Shown here: positions 25,773 to 35,241 of the stretch, piece by piece
Layout: each line of letters starts with the position of its first letter
Position numbering within the stretch: position 1 is the first letter of the stretch
Source of the DNA: Butyricimonas faecihominis
GTDB lineage: Bacteria > Bacteroidota > Bacteroidia > Bacteroidales > Marinifilaceae
Direction: 5' to 3'
Assembly: GCF_033096445.1 (NCBI RefSeq)
Contig: NZ_AP028155.1
Span: 3,291,880-3,355,879 of the forward strand
Length of the DNA stretch: 64,000 nt
The notes under the pieces: generated by a model
Seen by the model: only the letters and a program-made list of their open reading frames with translations
Told to the model about the DNA's origin: nothing
Databases searched by the model: none
Program-made: the position numbers and the translations under genes

Positions 25773-28700
25773 TTAAAAGTTAATTGACAAACCTAAAGTA
25801 AACTTCCGATTCAACGGATATTTTCGAACATTATCAAATCCAGTCATCAAGTCAACGGCCTCGGGGTCCATTCCGGAATAATTAGTCCAAGTAAATAAAT
25901 TCTCCCCGCTGATATAGGCTCGAACTTTTTGTAAACGCATACGATCCGTAACTTTCTTCGGTAGAGTATAACCCAGAACAAAACTCTTCATCCGAAGATA
26001 ATTCACATCCTCCACGAACTGATCACTGTAAATTCCCGTGTTATTTTTTCCAACATCATAAGATAATCTGGGAAAGTCCGCTTTATCCCCGGTTTTTTCC
26101 CAGAATGTATATTTACGAATATCCTCCAAAATAGGACCGTCTAACGTGGAACTATTCACCGCAATAGCTTCTGCCTTCCCGGCATTGATGATCGTACGCC
26201 CCAAAGAATAAGTAAAATTCATGGATAAATCAAAACCTTTCCATTGCAATTCTGTCATAATACCCCCTTGGGCCTCCGGGAGAGGACTCCCCACATAGAT
26301 AGCATCAGAAGCGGGATTAATCAAACCATCTCCATTCGCATCATAATAATACATATCTCCTACCGTGTAGAACTGGCGTTCCCCTTCATACATATCCGGA
26401 TGTAAATATTGTTTTTCACCGTAAGCATTATATTTATACGGAATCTGATCCTCGGACTCGATAACGCCTTGCGTCTTCAATCTCCGAATAATATTTAATG
26501 GCTCACCAATGATATAGGTCCCTAAATCCCGGCCATTATGGCTTTTTTTGAATTTATTCCAGTTCCGGGCAATATTGAAATTCAACCTCCAACGGAAATT
26601 ATCTCTTCTAAAGATGTCATATCTCAACGATAATTCCACCCCATTATTGGAAATAGCCCCCGCATTCTGGTATTGTGTTGTCATGGGAGAATAGTTTCCC
26701 GGCAGCGGGACCGCATACATCATATCATCGGTATAACGATTATAATAATCGAATACCACATTCAGCCGGTAATTCAAGAAATCCAGATCCACTCCAATAT
26801 TATACTGCCCGGTTGTTTCCCAAGACAAGTTGGGATTCAACAAACCATTGGCCGCTTCCGGTACGATCGTGGAATTTCCCATAAACGTCCAGCCTGTTGT
26901 CAAAGAACCATAAGCTAAATAACGAGTTGTAAATTGAGTTCCAGTCTCTCCCCAGCTACCACGAATTTTTCCAAAATCCAACCAATCACACCAATCCATA
27001 AATGACTCGTCAGAGAACACCCAAGCCGCACTAACCGCCGGGAAAGTTCCCCAAGGTTTTCCTTTCCCGAACTTTGAACTACCATCCCGACGAACGGAAG
27101 CCCCAAAAATATATTTTTGCTTGTAACTATAAGTCAATCTTCCCAAGAAACTCACCATCACGTCTTTTTCATAATTAGAGCTATACGCTTGCAATGCTTG
27201 AGGTGTTGAGCCACTATTGTCAATCGCCGGCCATTTGTTTTTAGCATAATGTACCTGATTATTAGGCCCCCCTTTAGCGATTCCTCCAACGACATGTTCC
27301 TCATCCATCTGCGTGGAAATACCTGCCAAAGCTTCTACCTTATGATCCTTAAATTGTTTGTTAAATACCAATAGATTTTCTGTTAATAAAGTTCGATTTT
27401 CCAAAAATGATCCTTGAGTGGCCGTCTTACCATCCGTGGTCAATTCCATAGGAGTAAACGTATTCTGTTTACTTAATGTATATCCAATAGAATTCGTTGA
27501 CGAGATTCGAAGCCAATCGGCAATATTATAAGTTAAAGCAACACTCAAACGACCAAATAAATCTTCATTCTTCTCCTTCACTCCTTTTTGATTTTTCAGC
27601 ACGTATTCCTCAACCACGGAATTTGCGGGCAAAAATGGAGACGTTTCAAAAGGCACCTTCGGAATATTTACTAAATTTTGACCGTCTCCCATGATCAAGT
27701 TACTACTCTCTCCTTGATTTCGTTTACGACGGGCGTATGCCAAAGACAAATGAACTTCTATATTAAAACGTTCAATGGGTTTAAATCCCAAATTCGTCAT
27801 GAAGTTAAACCGGGTGAACCCACTATTTCTCAAAATTCCCGTTTCATCATAAAAACCAGCTCCCACGCTACTATTAAAACGATCCGTTCCATACAATGAC
27901 TGCACGTTGGCCGTTATGACTTTTCCCGTTTGGAAGAAACGCTTGAACCAATTTGTCGAGTTATTATAAAACGAATTCAAACTATCCTGCAATTGATCTA
28001 TATATTTTGCATTATATTCACTACCATTTCCCCAGAAATAATCATAAGCTCCTCCATACTTCCCGAAAACATCCTGATAACTTTTAGGATACACCGCCTC
28101 ATAATCATCATTCATATAAGCCTGACGATAATTCTGCAAGGCTTTCAATTTATATCTCCGAGATTCTTTACCGGCAAAAACTGTCGGGTATTCAGGGATA
28201 TAAGACCATGAATAAGACACGTTAGCCCGTATGGAACGTTCCCCGTTTTTACCCCGTTTCGTGGTAACCAAGATGACTCCATTAGCTGCACGTGATCCGT
28301 ACATGGAAGTAGCCGCCGCATCCTTCAACACTTCAATAGATTCAATCGATTCCGGATCAATCTCGGCCAAAGCATTTGTCCCCGTTAAAGAAGAAGTCAT
28401 ATTCGTGATGGGTACACCATCAATCACCCACAGGGGAGAACTGAAATCACGTTGCTCCGCACTCAAAGTATTATATCCACGCAGAATAGTTGCCGTTCCC
28501 CCACTACCGGGCGCCCCGCTCATGTTAGAAACATCTAACCCGGCAACACGCCCCTGCAATAAACTGGAAAGATTTGAAGTCGGAACGCTGATAAGATCCT
28601 CGCCCTTGATCGAAGTCATAGCACCCGTCATTTCCCGTTTCGTGGTCTTCCCGTACGCGATAACCCTTACCTCGTCCAAATCCGACACGTCATCCTCCAA

Positions 28701-29318
28701 AACGACATTTACCACTCCCGGCTTACTTACCGGCACCTCTTTCATTTTCATTCCCACGAATGAGTACATCAATACCAAATTTTTCTGGGGAGCCAAAACC
28801 AATTTATATTCTCCTTTTGAATCAGTGGCCACCCCTTTCGTGGTTCCTTTTATGTACACGGATACACCGGGTAAAGACCCATTTTTCTTGTCTGTTACCC
28901 GTCCTCGAATTACCCATTCTTCCATCGGTTTTATTGTATCACCCACCACACGTTCCCTCGCCGAGATCAGAATTGTTTCCTGCTCGATGGAATACACCAA
29001 CGAACTGCCTTTCAACACCAAGTCCAACACCTTTACCACATCCATATCCTTCACGTTCAAAGACAAGTTTTTTACTTGTCTCACCTCGTTCTCGTTATAA
29101 AGGAAACCGAACTTTGTCTGTTGCTCGATAGCCTCGATTACCGCTTTCAGATTAACGTTATTCACCTTAATCGAAATCTTTTGAGCCATGGTCACCTGAT
29201 TAGCATACAGAGACATAGAACTCATCAAAAAAATAATCAGAAAATTTCGCATAAACAATAACCATTTTTCCACACATCCTCCCCGCGGAAGATAGCGCGT
29301 TTCTCCATTTTTTTTCAT
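25773..29318 (-). CDS. SusC/RagA-type TonB-dependent transporter with STN signalling domain
   Basis: A 1181-residue outer-membrane transporter. A long basic lead with signal helix is followed by an STN (secretin/TonB N-terminal) domain around residues 50-100, a carboxypeptidase-like beta sandwich (RGRVTDKKNGSLPGVSVYIK), and the plug (GAMTSIKGEDLISVPTSNL, WVIDGVPITNMTSS, MYGSRAANGVILVTTKRGK), then the barrel ending in KFTLGLSINF. The STN domain is the usual contact for a FecR anti-sigma factor, and fecR and an ECF sigma gene lie immediately upstream. Together these indicate ligand-triggered expression. Confidence 0.95.
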   Translation of the reverse strand: MKKNGETRYLPRGGCVEKWLLFMRNFLIIFLMSSMSLYANQVTMAQKISIKVNNVNLKAVIEAIEQQTKFGFLYNENEVRQVKNLSLNVKDMDVVKVLDLVLKGSSLVYSIEQETILISARERVVGDTIKPMEEWVIRGRVTDKKNGSLPGVSVYIKGTTKGVATDSKGEYKLVLAPQKNLVLMYSFVGMKMKEVPVSKPGVVNVVLEDDVSDLDEVRVIAYGKTTKREMTGAMTSIKGEDLISVPTSNLSSLLQGRVAGLDVSNMSGAPGSGGTATILRGYNTLSAEQRDFSSPLWVIDGVPITNMTSSLTGTNALAEIDPESIESIEVLKDAAATSMYGSRAANGVILVTTKRGKNGERSIRANVSYSWSYIPEYPTVFAGKESRRYKLKALQNYRQAYMNDDYEAVYPKSYQDVFGKYGGAYDYFWGNGSEYNAKYIDQLQDSLNSFYNNSTNWFKRFFQTGKVITANVQSLYGTDRFNSSVGAGFYDETGILRNSGFTRFNFMTNLGFKPIERFNIEVHLSLAYARRKRNQGESSNLIMGDGQNLVNIPKVPFETSPFLPANSVVEEYVLKNQKGVKEKNEDLFGRLSVALTYNIADWLRISSTNSIGYTLSKQNTFTPMELTTDGKTATQGSFLENRTLLTENLLVFNKQFKDHKVEALAGISTQMDEEHVVGGIAKGGPNNQVHYAKNKWPAIDNSGSTPQALQAYSSNYEKDVMVSFLGRLTYSYKQKYIFGASVRRDGSSKFGKGKPWGTFPAVSAAWVFSDESFMDWCDWLDFGKIRGSWGETGTQFTTRYLAYGSLTTGWTFMGNSTIVPEAANGLLNPNLSWETTGQYNIGVDLDFLNYRLNVVFDYYNRYTDDMMYAVPLPGNYSPMTTQYQNAGAISNNGVELSLRYDIFRRDNFRWRLNFNIARNWNKFKKSHNGRDLGTYIIGEPLNIIRRLKTQGVIESEDQIPYKYNAYGEKQYLHPDMYEGERQFYTVGDMYYYDANGDGLINPASDAIYVGSPLPEAQGGIMTELQWKGFDLSMNFTYSLGRTIINAGKAEAIAVNSSTLDGPILEDIRKYTFWEKTGDKADFPRLSYDVGKNNTGIYSDQFVEDVNYLRMKSFVLGYTLPKKVTDRMRLQKVRAYISGENLFTWTNYSGMDPEAVDLMTGFDNVRKYPLNRKFTLGLSINF

Positions 29319-29366
29319 AACTTTGTTTTTGACTAAATAATAATTATTTATTGATTATTAATGATA

Positions 29367-29395
29367 ACCGGGGATGATTGGACCCATTCCCGGTT
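29367..29395 (-). terminator. Hairpin at the fecR stop codon
   Basis: CCCGGTT (29389-29395) and AACCGGG (29367-29373) form a stem that overlaps the fecR stop codon. There is no strong T-run after it on the minus strand, so it may weaken rather than stop read-through from fecR into susC, or serve as an mRNA-processing point. Confidence 0.4.
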
Positions 29396-30560
29396 ATTTC
29401 TTTTTATCCACCTTTACTATTCTATTCTTCAACATTAATTCCGTTCCGGTTGTTCTTTCCAACATCTTCAATATCACGCTCAGATTCTCGAAACGTTTCA
29501 ATTTCCCCGTCACGGTGATCTCTTTCAGGTTCTCCTTCACGAAAACGAAATCGACATCATACCAACGACCAATCATGGTTAACACCTGTTCCAAGGACTC
29601 GTCGTTAAAATAAAACCATCCTTCGTGCCAAGCCGTGTAGTAACTCGTGTTTACCACCCGTACCTCGTGACGCCCGTCTTTCCCGATCACCATCTGTTCC
29701 GAAGGTTCCAGCGTGATCTTTGTTTTATGCCCTTGAGAAACCTGCACTTTCCCCTCAACCAAAGTCGTTTCATAGGAATCATCCGTGTCATATGCCTTTA
29801 TATTGAAATGCGTTCCCAGCACCTTCACTTCAAATCCCCGGTCAACTTCCACGATAAAGGGACGAACCGAATCCTTGGTTACCTCAAAATAAGCCTCTCC
29901 CGATAAACGTACCCGACGTACGTTCTCCCCAAAAGCTACCGGATAACTTAATTCTGATTTCGAGTTCATCCACACCCGTGTCCCGTCATTCAAGATCAGC
30001 ATATATTCATGCCCACGCCCCACGAGCAATTTATTATAAATCAATTCCTGCACGGATTCCGGTCTGTTGTCCTGATAATTCAAGCGAGCCGAATCGACCA
30101 TTATCTTACTTCCATCCTTTTCGTTAATATGGTTCCCGGCTGTCTGTAATTCCCGCAATGTCCCGTCACTCGTGACAAGCACAGCCTCCAAGGTCCCCGG
30201 CTCCACATCGTGCAAACTAATTACATTTTTCAAGGATGCATTATTTCTTGAATACATAACATAAATGGCCGTTCCCCCTAAAAGAAGAGGCAATAACACG
30301 GCTGCTACTCTCCCCAACAGAACTGATAATCGCCGTCTACGGGGCCTCATCACCCGTTCCAACTCTCTATCCACATCTATATCTTCTATCATTTGCCGCC
30401 GCCGCAAATAATCCTCCCCCGAAGACATTTCGTCAAGTAATAATTTTTCTTTAGAATCAGGCACGACAATCTCGTCCAATTGACGCCGTTCCTGCTCGGT
30501 TTCCATTCCAAGCAACTGGGCAAACACGAGCCATACCTTATGATTTGATTTCAGATTCAT
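29394..30560 (-). CDS. FecR-family anti-sigma factor
   Basis: An inner-membrane protein of 388 residues. A cytoplasmic N-terminal region is followed by one membrane helix (RVAAVLLPLLLGGTAIYVMY, about residue 86-106) and a periplasmic FecR domain with GTRVWMNSKSELSYPVAF and VEVLGTHFNIKAY-like sequence (EVKVLGTHFNIKAYDTDD). The C-terminal part ends in a DUF4974-type region (SLEQVLTMIGRWYDVDFVF), which mimics an STN contact domain. It sits between the ECF sigma gene and susC, and would hold the sigma factor until the SusC STN domain reports substrate. Confidence 0.93.
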   Translation of the reverse strand: MNLKSNHKVWLVFAQLLGMETEQERRQLDEIVVPDSKEKLLLDEMSSGEDYLRRRQMIEDIDVDRELERVMRPRRRRLSVLLGRVAAVLLPLLLGGTAIYVMYSRNNASLKNVISLHDVEPGTLEAVLVTSDGTLRELQTAGNHINEKDGSKIMVDSARLNYQDNRPESVQELIYNKLLVGRGHEYMLILNDGTRVWMNSKSELSYPVAFGENVRRVRLSGEAYFEVTKDSVRPFIVEVDRGFEVKVLGTHFNIKAYDTDDSYETTLVEGKVQVSQGHKTKITLEPSEQMVIGKDGRHEVRVVNTSYYTAWHEGWFYFNDESLEQVLTMIGRWYDVDFVFVKENLKEITVTGKLKRFENLSVILKMLERTTGTELMLKNRIVKVDKKK

Positions 30561-30619
30561 ACATCCGTCTATTATCCTTAATACATCCCATAGACGAACT
30601 CATGAAAAAAACTAGTGAA

Positions 30620-31192
30620 TCAAAAACAGACTTTTTTCAAAAAAAATAACAATGAAAGGAAATATTGATCATGCAATTGGTCTCTTAATACCTTGTAAGC
30701 ATTTGCCTTTAACGTGTTTACCGAATTCACGGAAATATGCAATTGATCTGCTATCTCCTGATTCTTTAGACCTTGTAACTTCAACAACAAAATTTCCCGG
30801 GTACGTTCCGGCAATAATTGTATGGCCTGATCCAGTAACCGGTAAACATCTTCACGCAAAGTTTCTATCTCGAAAAACTCTTCACGTTCTTTTTCATTTT
30901 CCTGTTCCCACTCCACGTAACGATGATGGATATTCTCCCGACGCAACACGTCAAGACAACGATTCTTCACGCTAGTATAAAGATAGTTTTTCACGCTGGC
31001 AACACCCACCAGTTCCGATGGATTTTCCCATAATCCACAAAACACATCGTGAACCACGTCTCGGGCCATCTCTCCATCCTCCAAGTAACGATTAGCAAAG
31101 ACACACATGGAGGCAAAATAATCCCGAAAAAGAATTTTAAAATCCTCTTCTTCTTGCTTACCTCTTTTTTTTATTACATGCGGATCGCCCAT
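30620..31192 (-). CDS. ECF-type RNA polymerase sigma factor
   Basis: A 190-residue sigma-70 family regulator. Region 2 includes FANRYLEDGEMARDVVHDVF and region 4 LPERTREILLLKLQGL plus QEIADQLHISVNSVNTLKANA, an HTH that would contact the -35-type element. It is the first gene of the sigma-fecR-susC-susD order and should direct transcription of that cluster when released by FecR. Its own TATCTTTG element is at 31211-31218. Confidence 0.94.
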   Translation of the reverse strand: MGDPHVIKKRGKQEEEDFKILFRDYFASMCVFANRYLEDGEMARDVVHDVFCGLWENPSELVGVASVKNYLYTSVKNRCLDVLRRENIHHRYVEWEQENEKEREEFFEIETLREDVYRLLDQAIQLLPERTREILLLKLQGLKNQEIADQLHISVNSVNTLKANAYKVLRDQLHDQYFLSLLFFLKKVCF

Positions 31193-31210
31193 CTCTCTTT
31201 TTTAGTAGAG

Positions 31211-31218
31211 CAAAGATA
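31211..31218 (-). promoter_or_regulatory. -7 promoter element of the ECF sigma gene
   Basis: Minus-strand TATCTTTG matches TAnnTTTG, 19 bases before the sigma gene start and 12 bases beyond the end of tsaB. It gives the sigma factor basal expression independent of its own activity. Confidence 0.55.
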
Positions 31219-31229
31219 AAGCTTTTAAT

Positions 31230-31916
31230 TTATAAAACTTTCCGTTTAGGTACGGTAGCCACGAAATCTTTCAGATAAAACGGTTCAAAATAGGCTACAT
31301 CTTCAAATTTACCGGCTTCAAAGTATCGTTCTGCAAGCCCAATCATGTTTGCCGCAGAAGTCGAGACCCCGTTAATAAACACGGCATTCGGATGTTTCAA
31401 GACTTCCTTCACCTTATCACTCCCATTTCCAAAGAACAAAACTTTCCGGGTAGATAATAAATCGGCAAAAGAATTTTCTTCAATCACTTCAGCGTGAATA
31501 TCTCGCACGACATTTCCTTCCCGATCATATATTGCCGTATAGACTTCCATGCGACGGGCATCAATCATCGGGCAATAAAAAGCCTCTTCGTCCTCTCTTT
31601 GGGCCACGGCATTTGCCAATGCTGCCAATGTACTAACAGCAATCAAAGGTTTCCCGGCACCAAAGCATATCCCCTTGGCTAAAGATACCCCGATACGCAA
31701 GCCCGTGTAGGAACCGGGGCCCATACTCACGGCCACGGCATACAAGTCACTAGCAGTCAAGTCGTTCTCCTTTAATAAATCATCCACGTACACGCCTAAT
31801 AAAGTGGAATGATTAAATCCCTCGTCATTCTCTTTTAAAGCAATCACGTTTCCATCCCGGGCAATCGCCACGGAACATACATCTGTTGAAGTATCTATAT
31901 TTAAAATAAGAGCCAT
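31230..31916 (-). CDS. tsaB: tRNA threonylcarbamoyladenosine synthesis protein TsaB
   Basis: Scaffold subunit that dimerises with TsaD to transfer the threonylcarbamoyl group to A37 of ANN-decoding tRNAs. The ASKHA-type N-terminus LILNIDTSTDVCSVAIARDG and AVSMGPGSYTGLRIG (about residue 63) are diagnostic. Length 228 is normal. It is adjacent to tsaC, which makes the activated threonylcarbamoyl-AMP, giving a two-gene t6A unit. Confidence 0.94.
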   Translation of the reverse strand: MALILNIDTSTDVCSVAIARDGNVIALKENDEGFNHSTLLGVYVDDLLKENDLTASDLYAVAVSMGPGSYTGLRIGVSLAKGICFGAGKPLIAVSTLAALANAVAQREDEEAFYCPMIDARRMEVYTAIYDREGNVVRDIHAEVIEENSFADLLSTRKVLFFGNGSDKVKEVLKHPNAVFINGVSTSAANMIGLAERYFEAGKFEDVAYFEPFYLKDFVATVPKRKVL

Positions 31917-31920
31917 AATA

Positions 31921-31951
31921 CAATTGAAAATTGAAAATTGAAAATTGAAAA
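31921..31951. repeat. Tandem AATTGAAA repeat between tsaC and tsaB
   Basis: Four tandem copies of a short AATTGAAA-type unit. It is the reverse-complement form of the TTTTCAATT repeat at 884-920. It is likely subject to slippage and lies just upstream of the tsaB start codon. Confidence 0.6.
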
Positions 31952-31985
31952 TGTGGGGACACTCTCGATTTCAATCTTCGGGTTA

Positions 31986-32561
31986 TTACTTTCTGATGAT
32001 TTGAATCTCGCCACCAACACCCAGTTTGATGATACTGGAGGGAGCGGGATTCGTTGTTTCTTCCTGACGGAAATCGACCACGTAATCGACAGCAGTTTTC
32101 ACAGCATCACTGATTTCGGCAAAACACCGGGGAGAAGGTTCCCCGCTGATGTTGGCTGACGTCGAGACAATGGGTTTACGGAAACGGTAAAGCAAGGATT
32201 TCGTGAAATCCTCCGAGGTGATCCGGATGCCGATGGTTCGATCTGGGGCAATCAGATTCTTCGCCAAGTTCTTTGCGTTCGGGTAAATGATTGTCATGGG
32301 TTTATCGTTCACTTCAAGCAACTCGTAAGCCACGTCCGGAACCTCCACGTAGGATGCAAGCTTACCCACATCGTCCAGTAATACCAACATAGCCTTACTA
32401 TCCTCCCGGTGTTTCAGCTCGTACACCCGTTTCACGGCAGCCTCGTTCGTGGCATCACACCCGATGCCCCATATCGTGTCCGTGGGATAAAGAATTATCC
32501 CCCCATTTTTAAGAATTTCGCAAGCCTTGCGAACTTCTTCCTTTAGCTTTTCATCATTCAT
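31986..32561 (-). CDS. tsaC: L-threonylcarbamoyladenylate synthase
   Basis: YrdC/Sua5-family enzyme that makes threonylcarbamoyl-AMP from threonine, bicarbonate and ATP for t6A tRNA modification. The YrdC motifs ILYPTDTIWGIGCDA (about residue 20), LKHREDSKAMLVLL and PIVSTSANISGEPSP (about residue 132) are present. At 191 residues it is the short TsaC form, without the Sua5 C-terminal domain. It precedes tsaB by 69 bases. Confidence 0.93.
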   Translation of the reverse strand: MNDEKLKEEVRKACEILKNGGIILYPTDTIWGIGCDATNEAAVKRVYELKHREDSKAMLVLLDDVGKLASYVEVPDVAYELLEVNDKPMTIIYPNAKNLAKNLIAPDRTIGIRITSEDFTKSLLYRFRKPIVSTSANISGEPSPRCFAEISDAVKTAVDYVVDFRQEETTNPAPSSIIKLGVGGEIQIIRK

Positions 32562-32692
32562 TATAAGTCATCTATAGTGGGGACGAAAGTACAAAGTTTA
32601 CGGCAGGATGTCAATTTTTAAGGTATCTATTTTTATTCTTCCAAACTTTTATTCAAAATATCAAGATCGTATCCATATAGTTATAATTTCAT

Positions 32693-32700
32693 TATATTTG
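32693..32700 (+). promoter_or_regulatory. -7 promoter element of the AraC-type regulator gene
   Basis: TATATTTG matches TAnnTTTG, 40 bases ahead of the ATG at 32741. Confidence 0.5.
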
Positions 32701-32740
32701 TCCCGTGAAATAAAAGGACGGCATTTCAAATTCTAGGAAT

Positions 32741-33982
32741 ATGATGAATGACAGTATATCTTCTCCAATATTTTGGATGTATTTTTCGTACGTCCTTTCT
32801 TTTATCATTCCCCTATTTTGCGGCCTCACGCTGTTAACAGTCAAAGGGGCCGTCCCCAGCGAACAAGCCGGAATGCATCCACGGAGGCTACTGGGAATTA
32901 TTTTCACATTCTCGGGGTTGATCTTCATCCCGAACATGATACAAGATATTCATAAATATATCACGGGTGAACTGGGCTTACCCATCTTTGATATTGTCAT
33001 TAACTTGTTTCTGGTTCCCCTGTATTTTTTCTATTTCCGCAAGCTCACGAAACCGGAAAAACTGACATCCCGAAGAATTTGGCCACACTTGATGCCGGGA
33101 ATTTTGGTACTGATTACCAGTTTCTTTTTGTCGCCTCTGCAAGAAAAAATTGCGGGGGACGGCGTGTTCTTTAATGCCAACTTACCTTTAATTATTTTCC
33201 GTTGCGCCAGCCTGATCCTTCAAGCCATCATGATCACACTATACACGTTTCGCATTCTGCATTTGAAACAAGAACATATGCAACGACTGGAAGAGAATTA
33301 TTCTTCCATGGAAAACATCGATTTACACTGGCTAAACCAAGCCATCCCTTTGGCTGTATTTTTCGCATTTGTAGCTCTTTTCGCATCTTGTTTTCAAGCC
33401 ATCTGGAGCGATTATCTATTCCACATCAGTTCCATATTATTCACTTTTTACTTGTTTATCCACGCTCTCAACGAACCTTATATCTGTTACACGGAGCAAC
33501 ACGCGGAGATTCATGAAGAGGAAATCATTTCCCCTAATTCCTGCCCGGAGCCACCTGTCACCGCTCCAACAAGCGAAACGGAATTATCCCCCGTTTTTCC
33601 CGCCCTACCCGAGAAGTATTTGAAAAATCTCGGGATCAAAAGAGAAAAGATGAAGGATGAACTCGTCCACCTTTTCGATGAAAAAGAAATATACACCAAC
33701 GGGAACCTGACCATAGCCGACGTGGCCGCCTTGCTGGGAACAAACCGCACGTACGTCTCGAACGTTATCAACAACGAGTTCGGCTTCAGTTTCTACCAGT
33801 TCGTCAACAAATACCGAATACAGAAAGCCACGATTCTATTAATTCAACACCCGGATATGCAAATCCAGGAAGTAGCCAGCCTTTCCGGCTTCAATTCCCT
33901 TTCCTCATTCATCTCTGCCTTCAAATTCAACGAGGGCATCACCCCAAAACAATGGAAACAACGTTACGTGGACCCCCTTTAA
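32741..33982 (+). CDS. Membrane-anchored AraC-family regulator
   Basis: A 413-residue protein with about six or seven hydrophobic segments in the first 240 residues (FWMYFSYVLSFIIPLFCGLT, then LLGIIFTFSGLIFIP, and others), a proline-rich linker, and a C-terminal AraC DNA-binding domain with two HTH motifs: LTIADVAALLGTNRTYVSNV and MQIQEVASLSGFNSLSSFIS followed by GITPKQWKQRYV. It probably senses a signal in or across the membrane and binds DNA on the cytoplasmic side. The fimbrillin-like gene 137 bases downstream is an obvious candidate target. Confidence 0.87.
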   Translation: MMNDSISSPIFWMYFSYVLSFIIPLFCGLTLLTVKGAVPSEQAGMHPRRLLGIIFTFSGLIFIPNMIQDIHKYITGELGLPIFDIVINLFLVPLYFFYFRKLTKPEKLTSRRIWPHLMPGILVLITSFFLSPLQEKIAGDGVFFNANLPLIIFRCASLILQAIMITLYTFRILHLKQEHMQRLEENYSSMENIDLHWLNQAIPLAVFFAFVALFASCFQAIWSDYLFHISSILFTFYLFIHALNEPYICYTEQHAEIHEEEIISPNSCPEPPVTAPTSETELSPVFPALPEKYLKNLGIKREKMKDELVHLFDEKEIYTNGNLTIADVAALLGTNRTYVSNVINNEFGFSFYQFVNKYRIQKATILLIQHPDMQIQEVASLSGFNSLSSFISAFKFNEGITPKQWKQRYVDPL

Positions 33983-34119
33983 CAATTTCGAATACGTAAA
34001 AATTTTGGAATTCGTACAATCCACGACCGAAAAGGTAAAATTATAACAGAATTTTACTTTTTACTCATCTCTTTCGTGACAAGTCTCTCACATTTGCAAA
34101 AAACTTAAATGCTCACGAT

Positions 34120-35031
34120 ATGAAAAAATTTATTCTATCAATTCTTGCCATAGCAGCTATGGCAAGTTGTACTAAAACATCCGAAGATGACGTTGATCCT
34201 AATGTTCCGGTAGAGATTAAATTCGGAGCTGGTATCGATATGTTATCCCGGGCTGCCATCACTACTGACGGAAGCGGTCATCCTGTATCAAACATAACAA
34301 GCATACAAATTCTAAGAGGTACAGACGGAGCGAATCCCGCATTTAACACGATTTCAGATGTAACAACCACAGCTGACTTAAAAACAGATGGGACATTTGA
34401 AAACATCATAAATCCTCAATATTATAAATCAACAACAGATGCAGCAAATTTTATTGCCTATTGGCCACAAGGCCTTCTCACCTCCGGAACAGTCAATTTT
34501 ACGATAACCGGAGAAGAAGACATCATTGTCGCTCCCGCTATCGCGACAACTTATTCCACGACACCACCAACCGTAAATTTCCAATTCGCACATAAACTAG
34601 CCCAACTTCAATTAAAGGTAATAGCTCAAAACGAATCTGCTTTTTCCTTTTACGGAGTACTAGAAAGTGCCAAAATAAACGTACCTTCAAAATTAGATAT
34701 GACAATTAAAGCAGACGGAAGTACCGAATTAACCGCAAACGCAACCCCCACAAATATAGATCTTGATTTTGGCTCTGTCACATACAGCACGACAGAAACC
34801 TCTGCATCCAAAAATTTTATTATTTTACCAGTAGCCCCAACAACTATCAATCTTAAATTTGCCAATATAACAGAAGCAAAAGATTACGATATCAAGGATC
34901 TAGCTTTATTACCCGGAAAAATAACAACCTTAACAATTACAGTAAACGCCACTGGAGTTAACTTTTCATCCACAATTACAGAATGGACTACCGGAGGAAC
35001 TGACGGGAAAACAAACGTTGGAGGCAATTAA
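34120..35031 (+). CDS. Fimbrillin-family lipoprotein
   Basis: A 303-residue lipoprotein with signal MKKFILSILAIAAMASC. The mature part has the fimbrillin pattern: VEIKFGAGIDMLSRAAITTD near the N-terminus, a FIAYWPQG segment, QFAHKLAQLQLKV near residue 150, and a lysine/threonine-rich strand-forming C-terminal half ending in ITEWTTGG. Such proteins build Mfa/FimA-type pili or act as surface adhesins. Its base composition is visibly more AT-rich than its neighbours. It is directly downstream of the AraC-type regulator and ends at a strong terminator. Confidence 0.83.
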   Translation: MKKFILSILAIAAMASCTKTSEDDVDPNVPVEIKFGAGIDMLSRAAITTDGSGHPVSNITSIQILRGTDGANPAFNTISDVTTTADLKTDGTFENIINPQYYKSTTDAANFIAYWPQGLLTSGTVNFTITGEEDIIVAPAIATTYSTTPPTVNFQFAHKLAQLQLKVIAQNESAFSFYGVLESAKINVPSKLDMTIKADGSTELTANATPTNIDLDFGSVTYSTTETSASKNFIILPVAPTTINLKFANITEAKDYDIKDLALLPGKITTLTITVNATGVNFSSTITEWTTGGTDGKTNVGGN

Positions 35032-35071
35032 GGAATAATCAAAAGTATTTAATCATTTCCTACACTAAGAG

Positions 35072-35107
35072 ACCATGATGAATGTAAAAGCATTTATCAT
35101 GGTTTCT
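35072..35107 (+). terminator. Terminator of the fimbrillin-like gene
   Basis: ACCATGATGAATG (35072-35084) pairs with CATTTATCATGGT (35091-35103), one wobble pair, followed by TTCTTGCTTTT. Confidence 0.8.
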
Positions 35108-35241
35108 TGCTTTTGGGCCACAATTTAAGTTAAATTCCCTATTGAGGCACTTTTCCTATTTCACGATATTCACTATAATCGTGTTGTCTGTCTCTCCTCG
35201 ATACAAAATCGCCAAAGTTTTTCCTATATGGTAAATATTCG

